Assembly (NCBI RefSeq): GCF_003544895.1
Contig: NZ_CP032125.1
Span: 2,742,001 to 2,806,000 of the forward strand
From: Profundibacter amoris
Lineage (GTDB): Bacteria; Pseudomonadota; Alphaproteobacteria; Rhodobacterales; Rhodobacteraceae
Direction of reading: 5' to 3'
Length of the DNA: 64,000 bases
Within the stretch, counting starts at the first letter, position 1; every line of letters begins with the position of its first letter. Below are positions 55,156 to 63,648 of the stretch, piece by piece. Position numbers and translations under genes: made by a program. The notes beneath the pieces are model-generated. The model ran no database searches and had not been told where the DNA came from. It saw nothing but the letters and a program-made list of their open reading frames with translations.

Positions 55156-56523
55156 ATGAAAACCATCATCGAACCATTCCGTATCAAAGCCGTTGAACCC
55201 ATCCGCATGACCACCCGCAAGGAACGGCGGGAAAAACTGGCGGCGGCCAACCACAATGTTTTCACCCTTGCCTCGGACGATGTGCTGATCGACCTGCTGA
55301 CCGACAGCGGCACCGGCGCGATGAGTAGCGAGCAATGGGCCGCCATCATGCGCGGCGACGAAAGCTATGCCGGATCCCCATCATTCGAGCGCTTTCAGGC
55401 CGCCATCCGCAACCTGATGCCGTTTGACCACATCATCCCCACCCATCAGGGCCGCGCCGCCGAGGCGATCCTGTTTTCCATCCTTGGCGGGCCGGGCAAG
55501 AATTTTCCCTCGAACACCCATTTCGACACCACCCGTGGCAATATCGAAGCCGGTGGCGCGCGCGGACATGATCTGTTGATTGACGAGGGCAAAGACCCCG
55601 CCAACCTGCATCCGTTCAAGGGCAATATGGACCTTGAGAAATTGGAGAACTACTTGCAGGAACACGGCGACAGCGTGCCTTGCGTGATGCTGACCATCAC
55701 CAACAACGCCGGTGGCGGCCAGCCGGTCAGCCTTGAAAACATCCATGCGGTGGCCGAAATCGCCCACGCCCATGGCCGCCCCTTTATCATCGACGGATGC
55801 CGCTTTGCCGAAAACGCGTGGTTCATCAAACAGCGCGAAAAGGGACAGCAGGACCGCTCTATCCCCGACATCGTGCGCGATTGTTTTTCGGTGGCCGACG
55901 GCATGACGATGAGCGCCAAAAAGGACGCCTTTGCCAATATCGGCGGCTGGCTGGCGCTGAACGATCCCGAGTTGGCCGAACTGGCCCGCGCCCGCCTGAT
56001 CCAGACCGAGGGCTTTCCGACCTACGGCGGACTTGCCGGCCGTGATCTGGATGCCATCGCACAGGGGCTGACCGAAATCGTGGACGAGGATTACCTGCGC
56101 TACCGCATCCGCACCAACGAATATATCATCGAGCGACTGGATTCGCTGGGTATTCCCGTGGTCAAACCGGCGGGCGGGCATGCGGTGTTCATCGACGCCA
56201 AAGCATTGCTGCCCCACATCCCGCCGCTGGAATATCCGGGCTATTCGGTCGCCGCCGCGCTCTATGAAATCGGCGGGATACGCTGTGCCGAAATCGGCTC
56301 GGTGATGTTTGGCCGCCAACCGGACGGCAGCGAAAAACCGGCGATGATGGAACTGGTCCGCATGGCGATCCCGCGGCGCACCTATACGCAATCGCACGCC
56401 GATTACATCATCGAATGTTTCGCGGAACTGGCAGCGAAAAAGGACAGCCTGCGCGGCTATCGCATCACTTGGGAGCCAAAACTGATGCGGCATTTCACCT
56501 GCAAGTTTGAACCGTTAGGCTAA
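55156..56523 (+). CDS. tnaA: Tryptophanase
   Basis: 455 residues of the beta-eliminating PLP lyase family. Early segment A-E-P-F-R-I-K-like (E-P-F-R-I-K-A-V-E), L-L-T-D-S-G-T-G-A-M-S, H-I-I-P-T-H-Q-G-R-A-A-E, and the PLP lysine in M-S-A-K-K-D-A near residue 255. The specificity segment reads I-R-C-A-E-I-G-S, as in tryptophanase, where tyrosine phenol-lyase has an Arg (S-M-E-R-G). It yields indole, pyruvate and ammonia. GGAGAG precedes ATG 55156; the in-frame ATG at 55075 lies in the structured leader. Confidence 0.92.
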   Translation: MKTIIEPFRIKAVEPIRMTTRKERREKLAAANHNVFTLASDDVLIDLLTDSGTGAMSSEQWAAIMRGDESYAGSPSFERFQAAIRNLMPFDHIIPTHQGRAAEAILFSILGGPGKNFPSNTHFDTTRGNIEAGGARGHDLLIDEGKDPANLHPFKGNMDLEKLENYLQEHGDSVPCVMLTITNNAGGGQPVSLENIHAVAEIAHAHGRPFIIDGCRFAENAWFIKQREKGQQDRSIPDIVRDCFSVADGMTMSAKKDAFANIGGWLALNDPELAELARARLIQTEGFPTYGGLAGRDLDAIAQGLTEIVDEDYLRYRIRTNEYIIERLDSLGIPVVKPAGGHAVFIDAKALLPHIPPLEYPGYSVAAALYEIGGIRCAEIGSVMFGRQPDGSEKPAMMELVRMAIPRRTYTQSHADYIIECFAELAAKKDSLRGYRITWEPKLMRHFTCKFEPLG

Positions 56524-57284
56524 AGGGTCGCCTCTCGAATGGCATGGGCCAATCCTGACGGATTTTCCCATGCCATCATATGCCCCGCATCCGGCACCAC
56601 CCCCACATGAACGCCATTCAACGGCAGCTCTTCGGTATCGTTATCGGGCAAAGACTGGCTGCCGAAAATCACGACCTTTGAAACCGGCATTGAGTATAGC
56701 ATTTCACGCCATTCGGGATTACCGCCTGCCAGCAGCGAAACCGCCCCCCTGTGAACCGCAAAAGGGGCGCTTGCCAACAGCGACGCGGCCCAGATGCCAC
56801 TCCCGTCAAGACGCGAAGCCTCGACCAAATCATTATGTCCTTTGGCAACATAATCCGCCTCTGCCATCCCGGAAATTTTCCGGCTGTAATAGCCGCCCCC
56901 TGCGTCCAGATTGGGTTCTGACAGCACAAGGTGTTGCACTTGATCCCCAAGCAACCGTGCGGCTTCGATTGCAATCGCACCACCCATGCTGTGGCCGAAA
57001 ATATCGACAGATCCAACCCCGATATGTTCGATAAGGGCTACAATTGTCTGCGCCTGATCCCTGATTGAATAGCTGAAATCTTCGGGCTGATCACTGAAAC
57101 CGGAACCAAGAAGATCTACCAGCAACATCCGCCGTCCAGCAAGCGTAGGATCAGATGCAACTTGCGGGTAGTCACATGATGCAGCACACCCAAGGCCGTG
57201 GATAAAGATGCATGGTGCGCCCTCGCCTGCGAGATCATGATAGCGAAGGCGTGCGTTTGCCGGTTCGATAAATAGAGGCTTCAT
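56520..57284 (-). CDS. Alpha/beta hydrolase
   Basis: 254 residues. The oxyanion segment H-G-L-G is near residue 30, the nucleophile elbow G-H-S-M-G-G near residue 98, and the catalytic His in D-A-G-H-M-M-A-W-E-N-P. This is the soluble esterase/haloperoxidase-like branch; substrate unknown. AAGGAA precedes the ATG. The stop overlaps the end of tnaA by 4 bases (convergent). It follows the acetyltransferase gene by 3 bases and so shares a transcript. Confidence 0.88.
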   Translation of the reverse strand: MKPLFIEPANARLRYHDLAGEGAPCIFIHGLGCAASCDYPQVASDPTLAGRRMLLVDLLGSGFSDQPEDFSYSIRDQAQTIVALIEHIGVGSVDIFGHSMGGAIAIEAARLLGDQVQHLVLSEPNLDAGGGYYSRKISGMAEADYVAKGHNDLVEASRLDGSGIWAASLLASAPFAVHRGAVSLLAGGNPEWREMLYSMPVSKVVIFGSQSLPDNDTEELPLNGVHVGVVPDAGHMMAWENPSGLAHAIREATL

Positions 57285-57287
57285 GGT

Positions 57288-57788
57288 CTATTCCTTGTTA
57301 TTTTCATTTATCCGCACCACATCCCCCCGCACACCATCCCAGGCCCCTTCACTCAGTGCCCGCGCCAGAACCCGTGCCGGATTGGTTGGTGGCGGCATCA
57401 CCACACCGTCAATGCGCAAAAAACCGAACCGTTTGTAATAAGGCTCGTCCCCCACCAGCAGCACCCGTTCCCAGCCCAGCGCCTGCGCCTTGTCCAGCGA
57501 CTGCCGGATCAGCACACCGCCCAGCCCCTCGCCCTGCCGTGTGGGATGCACCGCCACCGGCCCCAGCAACAGCACCTTTGCCCCGCCCACCAGCACCGGC
57601 CAATAGCGGATCGCACCGCCGATGATGCCGCCTTCGTCCCGCGCCACAAGGCACAGGTCGGCCACCGGATCGACGCCATCGCGCAGCCGGTAGGACGACA
57701 ACGCCTCGCGTCCCGGGGCAAAGCACAGATCATAGAGTGCCTCGACCTCCCACCAGTCGTCTTTGGTTTCCCGCATTAGCCCGATCAC
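57288..57788 (-). CDS. GNAT N-acetyltransferase (YhbS-like)
   Basis: 166 residues. Acetyl-CoA motif L-G-P-V-A-V-H-P-T-R-Q-G-E-G-L-G-G-V-L-I near residues 75-95, then L-V-G-D-E-P-Y-Y-K-R-F-G-F, the signature of YhbS-type enzymes. First gene of a two-gene unit with the alpha/beta hydrolase (3-base gap). GTG 57788 is taken; ATG 57776 is also possible. Substrate unknown. Confidence 0.85.
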   Translation of the reverse strand: MIGLMRETKDDWWEVEALYDLCFAPGREALSSYRLRDGVDPVADLCLVARDEGGIIGGAIRYWPVLVGGAKVLLLGPVAVHPTRQGEGLGGVLIRQSLDKAQALGWERVLLVGDEPYYKRFGFLRIDGVVMPPPTNPARVLARALSEGAWDGVRGDVVRINENNKE

Positions 57789-57864
57789 GTGATGCCCCGT
57801 CTTTTCACTGGAAACCGCCCTAGCATGGCGTTATCCCCTGATCAAACAAAGGATACGCGAACAA

Positions 57865-58467
57865 ATGTTTTATCAACCCGAAAACGGCCACTCGCTGCCG
57901 CACAACCCTTTTTCCGCCATCGTGTCTCCGCGCCCGATCGGCTGGATCTCGACCCGTGGCAAGGACGGGGTGGACAACCTTGCCCCCTATTCGTTTTTCA
58001 ACGCCGTGGCCTACGAGCCGCCACAGGTGATGTTCGCCTCGACCTCTCTGAAAGAGGGGCGGCACATGGGCAAGGACAGCGTGGCCAATATCGACGAAAC
58101 CGGCGTGTTTTGTGTGAACATCGTGGAATATGCGATGCGGGATATGATGAACGACACTTCGGCCAGCCACCCCGAGGGCGGCGACGAATTCACCCATGCG
58201 GGGGTGGAGCGGGCGGAATGCGAAACCATAGCCTGTTCGCGGGTGGCCACGGCACCGGCAACGCTGGAATGCAAATTGCTGCAAATCGTGCCACTGGCAG
58301 GGGAGCACAACCTGATCGTGATTGGCCAGGTCACCGGCGTGCATCTGCGGGATGATTGCATCAAGGACGGGGTGTTCGACGTGACCTGCTACCAGCCGCT
58401 GGCGCGCCTTGGCTATCAGGATTATACGCGGGTGGAGGGGCTATTCAGTTTGAAGCGGCCGGAGTAG
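57865..58467 (+). CDS. Flavin reductase-domain protein
   Basis: 200 residues. P-R-P-I-G-W-I-S-T near residue 22, then L-A-P-Y-S-F-F-N-A-V and G-V-F-C-V-N-I-V mark the FMN-binding split-barrel/flavin reductase-like family, which binds FMN and reduces it with NAD(P)H or serves as a partner oxidoreductase. AAAGGA precedes the ATG. Divergent from the acetyltransferase-hydrolase unit with 76 bases between starts. Confidence 0.88.
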   Translation: MFYQPENGHSLPHNPFSAIVSPRPIGWISTRGKDGVDNLAPYSFFNAVAYEPPQVMFASTSLKEGRHMGKDSVANIDETGVFCVNIVEYAMRDMMNDTSASHPEGGDEFTHAGVERAECETIACSRVATAPATLECKLLQIVPLAGEHNLIVIGQVTGVHLRDDCIKDGVFDVTCYQPLARLGYQDYTRVEGLFSLKRPE

Positions 58468-58494
58468 CCACGCCGCTATTCCCGTCCCTGCCCT

Positions 58495-59400
58495 CTATGA
58501 TGCGTCCTTGACCTGTTCATAGGCGCGTACAACCCGGTTCAGTTTCTTCAAAGCCTTCTCAACGCTGCCGATCATGATACGGGTTTCCCGGTCTGTAACC
58601 TGCTGACCGGTTGCAACGGCCTGAAATATCTTGTTTGAGGACTCCCAAATCTCTTTCACCTCGTTCAATTTGTTGCGGATAGCATCGTTGGGGGCGCCCA
58701 AAACAACCCCGGCATATCCGTCAATCAATGCGTCAAGGGTAAGGTTGAACAGATTTACTGTCTTTGCCAGATTGGCGCGGTTGGCATCCGGTTCGATACC
58801 GGCCTGTATCAGACAATATTCCTTGGTTGCCTTTTGGGCCAGCACCCGCTGGCGGCTTGCCAGATCAATGGTCATTGCCAGAATAAGCGGTAAATCCGGC
58901 AAATTTTCACCATAGGTCCGGGTTATCATCCTGGCTGCGGTATCGACATCACCCATCAATTCAAGCCCGGTTTTATCCATGCCCCCAAGATCGACGCCAT
59001 CCGCGCCAATATCCCCGTTCAGGATGTTCACTATTGTCGGCTGAAGCCCCCCCCATAAATCATCTGCCTTTGAAAGGGCCACCACAATATTCGGGTGGAT
59101 TTCGGACTCCAGCCCCAATTCACGATTCCCTTTGATCAGGCTTTCGTGGGTTGAAGAGAACTGCTCATAAGCAATGGCCAGCATGCCGATGTGTTTGCTT
59201 CGTTCGACATCCGACGTGATAAAACAGGAAGCGCTGACAATCCGCTGTGTCAGCATTTGCTGCCGCCCTGCCAGATTGATACGCCGTTTGGCCACTGTCA
59301 CGGCATCCGGTTTGGCGATTGCCACATCGGGAACAGCAATTACACTGCCCAATGCAATGGATACCCCAACAGCCAGACGACATATTACTGCAAGTTTCAT
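58495..59400 (-). CDS. Secreted PilJ-domain (type IV pili MCP N-terminal) protein
   Basis: 301 residues with a Sec signal peptide and two PilJ-type repeats: R-I-N-L-A-G-R-Q-Q-M-L-T-Q-R-I near residue 35 and I-D-L-A-S-R-Q-R-V-L-A-Q-K near residue 185. In chemoreceptors or histidine kinases such domains sense ligands outside the membrane, but here no transmembrane or signalling domain follows. It may be a soluble sensor partner. GAGGATA precedes ATG 59400. Confidence 0.8.
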   Translation of the reverse strand: MKLAVICRLAVGVSIALGSVIAVPDVAIAKPDAVTVAKRRINLAGRQQMLTQRIVSASCFITSDVERSKHIGMLAIAYEQFSSTHESLIKGNRELGLESEIHPNIVVALSKADDLWGGLQPTIVNILNGDIGADGVDLGGMDKTGLELMGDVDTAARMITRTYGENLPDLPLILAMTIDLASRQRVLAQKATKEYCLIQAGIEPDANRANLAKTVNLFNLTLDALIDGYAGVVLGAPNDAIRNKLNEVKEIWESSNKIFQAVATGQQVTDRETRIMIGSVEKALKKLNRVVRAYEQVKDAS

Positions 59401-59709
59401 ATTATCCTCAAAACCCTGGTTTGCCTCGACAATCCACCCAAGGTTGCAACCTGCGGGGGAGCGCGGCCGCACGCCACACGCACCGGAATATCAAACCGGA
59501 TTTACATCACCTTGACCAAGGTCAATTTGTAAAAATTCCGGCTTATAATTAACGGGATTTGATTATTAAATTATGAATCGGCCCCTTCCCCTGCGGGCCA
59601 TTCAAATCATCCCCAATAATTCCACATAACCGGTCTGATGGTCACTTCCCCCTTCCCCCCCTCCTGCCACTCATGCATATTCCCCCGCAAGCACCAACAG
59701 GGGGATCCC
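59401..59709. other. Intergenic region between the PilJ-domain gene and mtnP
   Basis: 309 bases, no gene seen. It holds the TTGACC-AA-GGTCAA palindrome at 59512-59525, AT-rich sequence at 59526-59580, and the promoters of two divergent genes. The ORF possible here on the plus strand is noncoding in character. Confidence 0.6.
59512..59525. promoter_or_regulatory. Operator-like palindrome
   Basis: TTGACC and GGTCAA are perfect complements around a 2-base centre, 112 bases before the PilJ-domain start and 185 before mtnP. It fits a dimeric regulator site. Confidence 0.35.
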
Positions 59710-60585
59710 ATGACAGATACAGTAATCGGCATCATCGGCGGCTCGGGCGTATATGACATTGACGGGCTGCAAGGCGCCACTTGGCAGAGCGTGGACAGCC
59801 CGTGGGGCAACCCCTCGGACGACATTCTGACCGGCACGCTGGACGGTGTGAAAATGGCCTTCCTGCCCCGTCACGGGCGCGGTCATGTCCATTCCCCCAC
59901 CACGGTCCCTTACCGCGCCAATATCGATGCGCTGAAACGGCTGGGGGTGACCGATGTGATCTCGGTTTCCGCCTGCGGGTCGTTCCGCGAGGAAATGGCG
60001 CCTGGCGATTTTGTCATTGTGGACCAGTTCATCGACCGCACCTTTGCGCGCGAGAAATCCTTTTTCGGCACCGGTTGTGTGGCGCATGTGTCAGTAGCCC
60101 ACCCCACCTGCCCGCGCCTGTCTGATGCCTGCGAGGTCGCGGCCAAAGAAGCTGGCATCACCGTGCACAAAGGCGGCACCTATCTGGCGATGGAAGGCCC
60201 GCAGTTCTCGACCCTTGCGGAAAGCAGAATGTATCGCGAGGTCTGGAATTGTGACGTGATCGGCATGACCAACATGCCCGAAGCCAAACTGGCCCGCGAG
60301 GCCGAGCTTTGCTACGCCTCGGTCGCGATGATCACCGATTACGACAGCTGGCATCCGGATCATGGCGAGGTGGACGTGACCGAAATCATCAAAACCCTGA
60401 CCGGCAACGCCGACAAGGCCCGCAATCTGGTCGCCCGCCTGCCCGCACTGCTGGGCGCCAACCGCAACCCTTGCGAACACCACTGCGACCGCGCGCTGGA
60501 ATACGCCATCCTGACAGCGCCAGACGCCCGCGATCCGGCGCTGGTGGCGAAGCTGGACGCGGTGGCAGGAAGGGTGTTGGGGTAG
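59710..60585 (+). CDS. mtnP: S-methyl-5'-thioadenosine phosphorylase
   Basis: 291 residues of the purine-nucleoside-phosphorylase family. I-G-I-I-G-G-S-G-V-Y near the start, L-P-R-H-G-R-G-H, S-A-C-G-S-F-R-E, the phosphate-binding T-Y-L-A-M-E-G-P-Q-F-S-T and I-G-M-T-N-M-P-E-A-K-L-A-R-E-A-E-L-C-Y are diagnostic. It splits methylthioadenosine in the methionine salvage pathway. ATG 59710 follows a GGGG tract. The SDR-DoxX gene starts 7 bases after it, so the group is one operon. Confidence 0.94.
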   Translation: MTDTVIGIIGGSGVYDIDGLQGATWQSVDSPWGNPSDDILTGTLDGVKMAFLPRHGRGHVHSPTTVPYRANIDALKRLGVTDVISVSACGSFREEMAPGDFVIVDQFIDRTFAREKSFFGTGCVAHVSVAHPTCPRLSDACEVAAKEAGITVHKGGTYLAMEGPQFSTLAESRMYREVWNCDVIGMTNMPEAKLAREAELCYASVAMITDYDSWHPDHGEVDVTEIIKTLTGNADKARNLVARLPALLGANRNPCEHHCDRALEYAILTAPDARDPALVAKLDAVAGRVLG

Positions 60586-60592
60586 CCGGCAT

Positions 60593-61870
60593 ATGCCCGC
60601 CCCCCAAACCCTCCTCCTTGGTGCCGCCGGTTTCATCGGCCAGCACATCGCCATCGCTCTGCGGGATGCTGGCCACAATGTGCTGGCCTGTGCCCGCGAT
60701 ACCCGTCGTCTAACCGCGATGGGGTTTGACACGCTGGCAGCCGATCTAACCGATCCCGCCACCCACAGCCCCGAATTCTGGCGCCCGCATGTGGAAAACT
60801 GCACCCGCGTGATCAACTGCGCCGGACTGCTGACCGGACGGGATGCGGATTTTGAGGCCGTCCATGTCGCCGCCCCGCAGGCCGTCTATGCCGCCCTGCC
60901 CGCCACAGCCCGCGGTGTGCTGATCTCGGCCATCGGGATCAATGCCGACACCCCCTTTGCCACCTATCGCCGCCGAGGCGAAAAGGCCGCCCAAGCCGCC
61001 CCGATCCCCGTCACCATCCTGCGGCCCGGTCTGGTGCTGGCCGATGGCAGCTATGGCGGCTCGTCCCTTGCCCGTGCACTGGCCGCCCTGCCAATGGTCA
61101 CGCCCGTGGTCGGCAACGGCAATCAACCCTTCAACCCGATCCATGCCGATGATCTGGCCGCGCTGGCGATCGAGGCGATCAACGCCGACACCCCCGCGCA
61201 GCCAATCGAAATCGGCGGACCCGGGGAAATCACCCAAGCCGCTCTGCTCACATCCTTGCGCGCCTGGCTGGGCCTACGCCCAGCCCGTATCCTGCATCTG
61301 CCCCTGCCGCTGGCCCGCCTTATGGGGCGCATAGGGGATTCCCTGCGCCTTGCCCCGATCTCGGCCACATCGGTGCAACAGCTGGAACAGGGCGTGGCCA
61401 CAGACATAACCGAGCAATCCCGCCATTTCCAAACCCGCCCGCGCGGCTTTGCGGCTTTTCTGCGCGCCCGCCCCTCGCAAACCCAAGACCTGTGGCACGC
61501 CCGCCTTTACCTGCTGCGCCCTGTTCTGCGGCTGACCTTGGCGCTGATGTGGCTGGCCTCGGGGCTGATCGGCCTGCTGCTGCCTGTCGACAGCTTCCTG
61601 CCCTATGTCTCTGGCCTGTTGCCCGACACCATGCTGATTGTTGCCGCCCGCATCACCGGCGCCATAGACCTGCTGATCGCTCTGGCCCTGCTGCGCGCAT
61701 GGCGACTGAAACAGATTGCATGGCTGCAATTCGCAATGGTCGCGGGCTATACAGTGGGGCTGACCCTGATCAACCCCGCCCTCTGGCTGGCCCCGTTCGG
61801 CGGGTTGCTGAAAAACCTGCCGATCCTTGTGCTGATCATGATCCACCGCGTGCTGGAAGAGGAACGATAG
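60593..61870 (+). CDS. SDR-family protein fused to a DoxX-like membrane domain
   Basis: 425 residues. The N-terminal ~285 residues are an atypical short-chain dehydrogenase/NDUFA9-like Rossmann domain starting G-A-A-G-F-I-G-Q-H. The C-terminal ~130 residues form four membrane helices of DoxX/DUF4267 type (L-T-L-A-L-M-W-L-A-S-G, then A-R-I-T-G-A-I-D-L-L-I). It is followed at once by the DUF2269 gene (TAG then ATG) and preceded by mtnP. Similar SDR-DoxX fusions are known; the reaction is not. Confidence 0.83.
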   Translation: MPAPQTLLLGAAGFIGQHIAIALRDAGHNVLACARDTRRLTAMGFDTLAADLTDPATHSPEFWRPHVENCTRVINCAGLLTGRDADFEAVHVAAPQAVYAALPATARGVLISAIGINADTPFATYRRRGEKAAQAAPIPVTILRPGLVLADGSYGGSSLARALAALPMVTPVVGNGNQPFNPIHADDLAALAIEAINADTPAQPIEIGGPGEITQAALLTSLRAWLGLRPARILHLPLPLARLMGRIGDSLRLAPISATSVQQLEQGVATDITEQSRHFQTRPRGFAAFLRARPSQTQDLWHARLYLLRPVLRLTLALMWLASGLIGLLLPVDSFLPYVSGLLPDTMLIVAARITGAIDLLIALALLRAWRLKQIAWLQFAMVAGYTVGLTLINPALWLAPFGGLLKNLPILVLIMIHRVLEEER

Positions 61871-62347
61871 ATGGACCCGTACCTGACCCTGAAGTGGCTG
61901 CATATCCTGTCGTCAACAGTTCTGTTCGGCACCGGCATGGGCACCGCATTCCAGATGGTCTGGGCCTGGCGCACAGGTAGGGTGGAAACCATCCACTCGG
62001 TCGCCTCGGGCGTGGTTGTGGCCGACTGGATATTCACCACCCCCGCCGGATTTATCCAACCGCTCACCGGCTACCTGCTGATCCTGCAACAAGGGTATGA
62101 CTGGAACGAACCATGGCTGCTGCTGACCTATGCCCTCTACACACTGGCCTTTATCTGCTGGGCGCCCGTCGTTCACCTGCAAATCAAAATACGCGATCTG
62201 GCCGGAACGGCATTGGCCAACAACACCCCCCTACCGGATCAGGCCCGCAAATATTTCCGCCTGTGGTTTGTTTTGGGATGGCCCGCCTTTGCTGCCCTGA
62301 TCTGGGTGTTCTGGCTGATGATCAACCGGCCCGACATTTCTCTATAA
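61871..62347 (+). CDS. DUF2269 integral membrane protein
   Basis: 158 residues, four or five helices. L-K-W-L-H-I-L-S-S-T-V-L-F-G-T-G near the start is the DUF2269 signature, with the His typical of small haem-less or haem-binding membrane proteins. The ATG follows the upstream stop directly, so translation is coupled to the SDR-DoxX gene, suggesting a shared membrane complex. Confidence 0.85.
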   Translation: MDPYLTLKWLHILSSTVLFGTGMGTAFQMVWAWRTGRVETIHSVASGVVVADWIFTTPAGFIQPLTGYLLILQQGYDWNEPWLLLTYALYTLAFICWAPVVHLQIKIRDLAGTALANNTPLPDQARKYFRLWFVLGWPAFAALIWVFWLMINRPDISL

Positions 62348-62437
62348 CGCTCGAACTTAGCGGAGCGGGGCTTGTCCCTGCGCCTCAATAGCACAATCAC
62401 CTGACCGGTCTACGGTCAGTATTATTAAGATGTAAGG

Positions 62438-62527
62438 TGGCGGAGACGAAGGGATTCGAACCCTCGAGACGATTCCTCGCCTACTCCCTTAGCAGGGGAG
62501 CGCCTTCGACCACTCGGCCACGTCTCC
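62438..62527 (-). tRNA. tRNA-Ser (GCT)
   Basis: 90-base class II tRNA on the minus strand: acceptor GGAGACG with CGTCTCC, anticodon stem-loop CTCCC-CTGCTAA-GGGAG giving anticodon GCT, a long variable arm, TTCGAAT T-loop and encoded CCA. Confidence 0.95.
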
Positions 62528-62681
62528 GCCGACGGGTTTAGCGGGGCTTAACGGTGGGGACAAGTGCAATATCGAACCCTTGGATATCTTTTTAGGGCTG
62601 ATTGCATTCTTCAGGCCCTGCCTCACCAAGTTGGGCCTCGGGTTCCCAAATGGACAAGGGGCGCATAGGATTTCGGGAGAA

Positions 62682-62767
62682 TGGTGCGGTTGAGAAGACT
62701 CGAACTTCCACGGGTGTTACCCCACAGCGACCTCAACGCTGCGCGTCTACCATTCCGCCACAACCGC
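62682..62767 (-). tRNA. tRNA-Leu (GAG)
   Basis: 86-base class II tRNA on the minus strand: acceptor GCGGTTG with CAACCGC, anticodon stem CAGCG/CGCTG with loop TTGAGGT (anticodon GAG), long variable arm, GTTCGAGTC T-loop, encoded CCA. Confidence 0.95.
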
Positions 62768-62901
62768 ATGTGATCTGGTAAGATGTGCGGCATATACCGA
62801 AACGCCAGTGGGTTGTGAAGAGCAAAAGCGCGCATCGGCCCCTTTGACAAACCGGCCAGCCGGTGCCACAGACAAAGCATCGCATAATGACAGGTAAGCC
62901 A

Positions 62902-63552
62902 ATGGTTGAATGGATCATCTCCTCCGGTCTGACGGATTATGATTTCGCGGTTTCCGAGATGGAAAAACGGGCGGATGCCATCGCCGCCGGTACCGCCGAC
63001 GAGGCAATCTGGCTGGTCGAGCACCCGCCCCTTTATACCGCCGGCACCAGCGCCAAACCTGCTGACCTGACCGATCCTGACCGCTTCCCCGTCTATACCT
63101 CCAAACGGGGCGGGCAGTATACCTATCACGGCCCGGGCCAGCGGGTGGCCTATGCCATGCTGGATGTTGGCAAACGGGGGCGCGATGTGCGCAAATTCGT
63201 GCAGCAGCTTGAGGATTGGGTGATCTGCACGCTGGAGCAGTTCAACGTCAAAGGCGAACGCCGCGAGGGGCGTGTCGGGGTCTGGGTTGTGCGGGATGAC
63301 AAGCCGCTGAATGCCGGCGGTTCACAGGCCGAGGACAAAATCGCCGCCATCGGGGTGCGTTTGCGCAAATGGGTCAGTTTTCACGGGATTTCGATCAATG
63401 TGGAACCGGATCTGGAGCATTACAACGGCATCGTGCCCTGCGGCATCACGCAATACGGGGTAACCAGTCTGGTTGACCTTGGTCGACCTGTGGGAATGGC
63501 CGATGTGGATGTTGCATTAAGGCACTGTTTCGGTAAGGTATTCGGAGATTAA
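62902..63552 (+). CDS. lipB: Octanoyl-[ACP]:protein octanoyltransferase LipB
   Basis: 216 residues from ATG 62902 (AGGTAAG lies upstream; ATG 62887 is possible). [12 protein letters not shown] is the family signature, the catalytic Lys is in [11 protein letters not shown], and the catalytic Cys in [13 protein letters not shown]. It moves octanoate from acyl carrier protein to lipoyl domains; LipA then inserts sulfur. Divergent from tRNA-Leu, with a cytochrome c gene downstream. Confidence 0.95.
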   Translation: MVEWIISSGLTDYDFAVSEMEKRADAIAAGTADEAIWLVEHPPLYTAGTSAKPADLTDPDRFPVYTSKRGGQYTYHGPGQRVAYAMLDVGKRGRDVRKFVQQLEDWVICTLEQFNVKGERREGRVGVWVVRDDKPLNAGGSQAEDKIAAIGVRLRKWVSFHGISINVEPDLEHYNGIVPCGITQYGVTSLVDLGRPVGMADVDVALRHCFGKVFGD

Positions 63553-63648
63553 GGCGATATACCCCGCCGGTACCATTGATCGCCTTTCAATTCCCGTCAC
63601 AGACCTTATATTCACCAAGGGACGCGAATCTATCAGAACGAGGTAACT

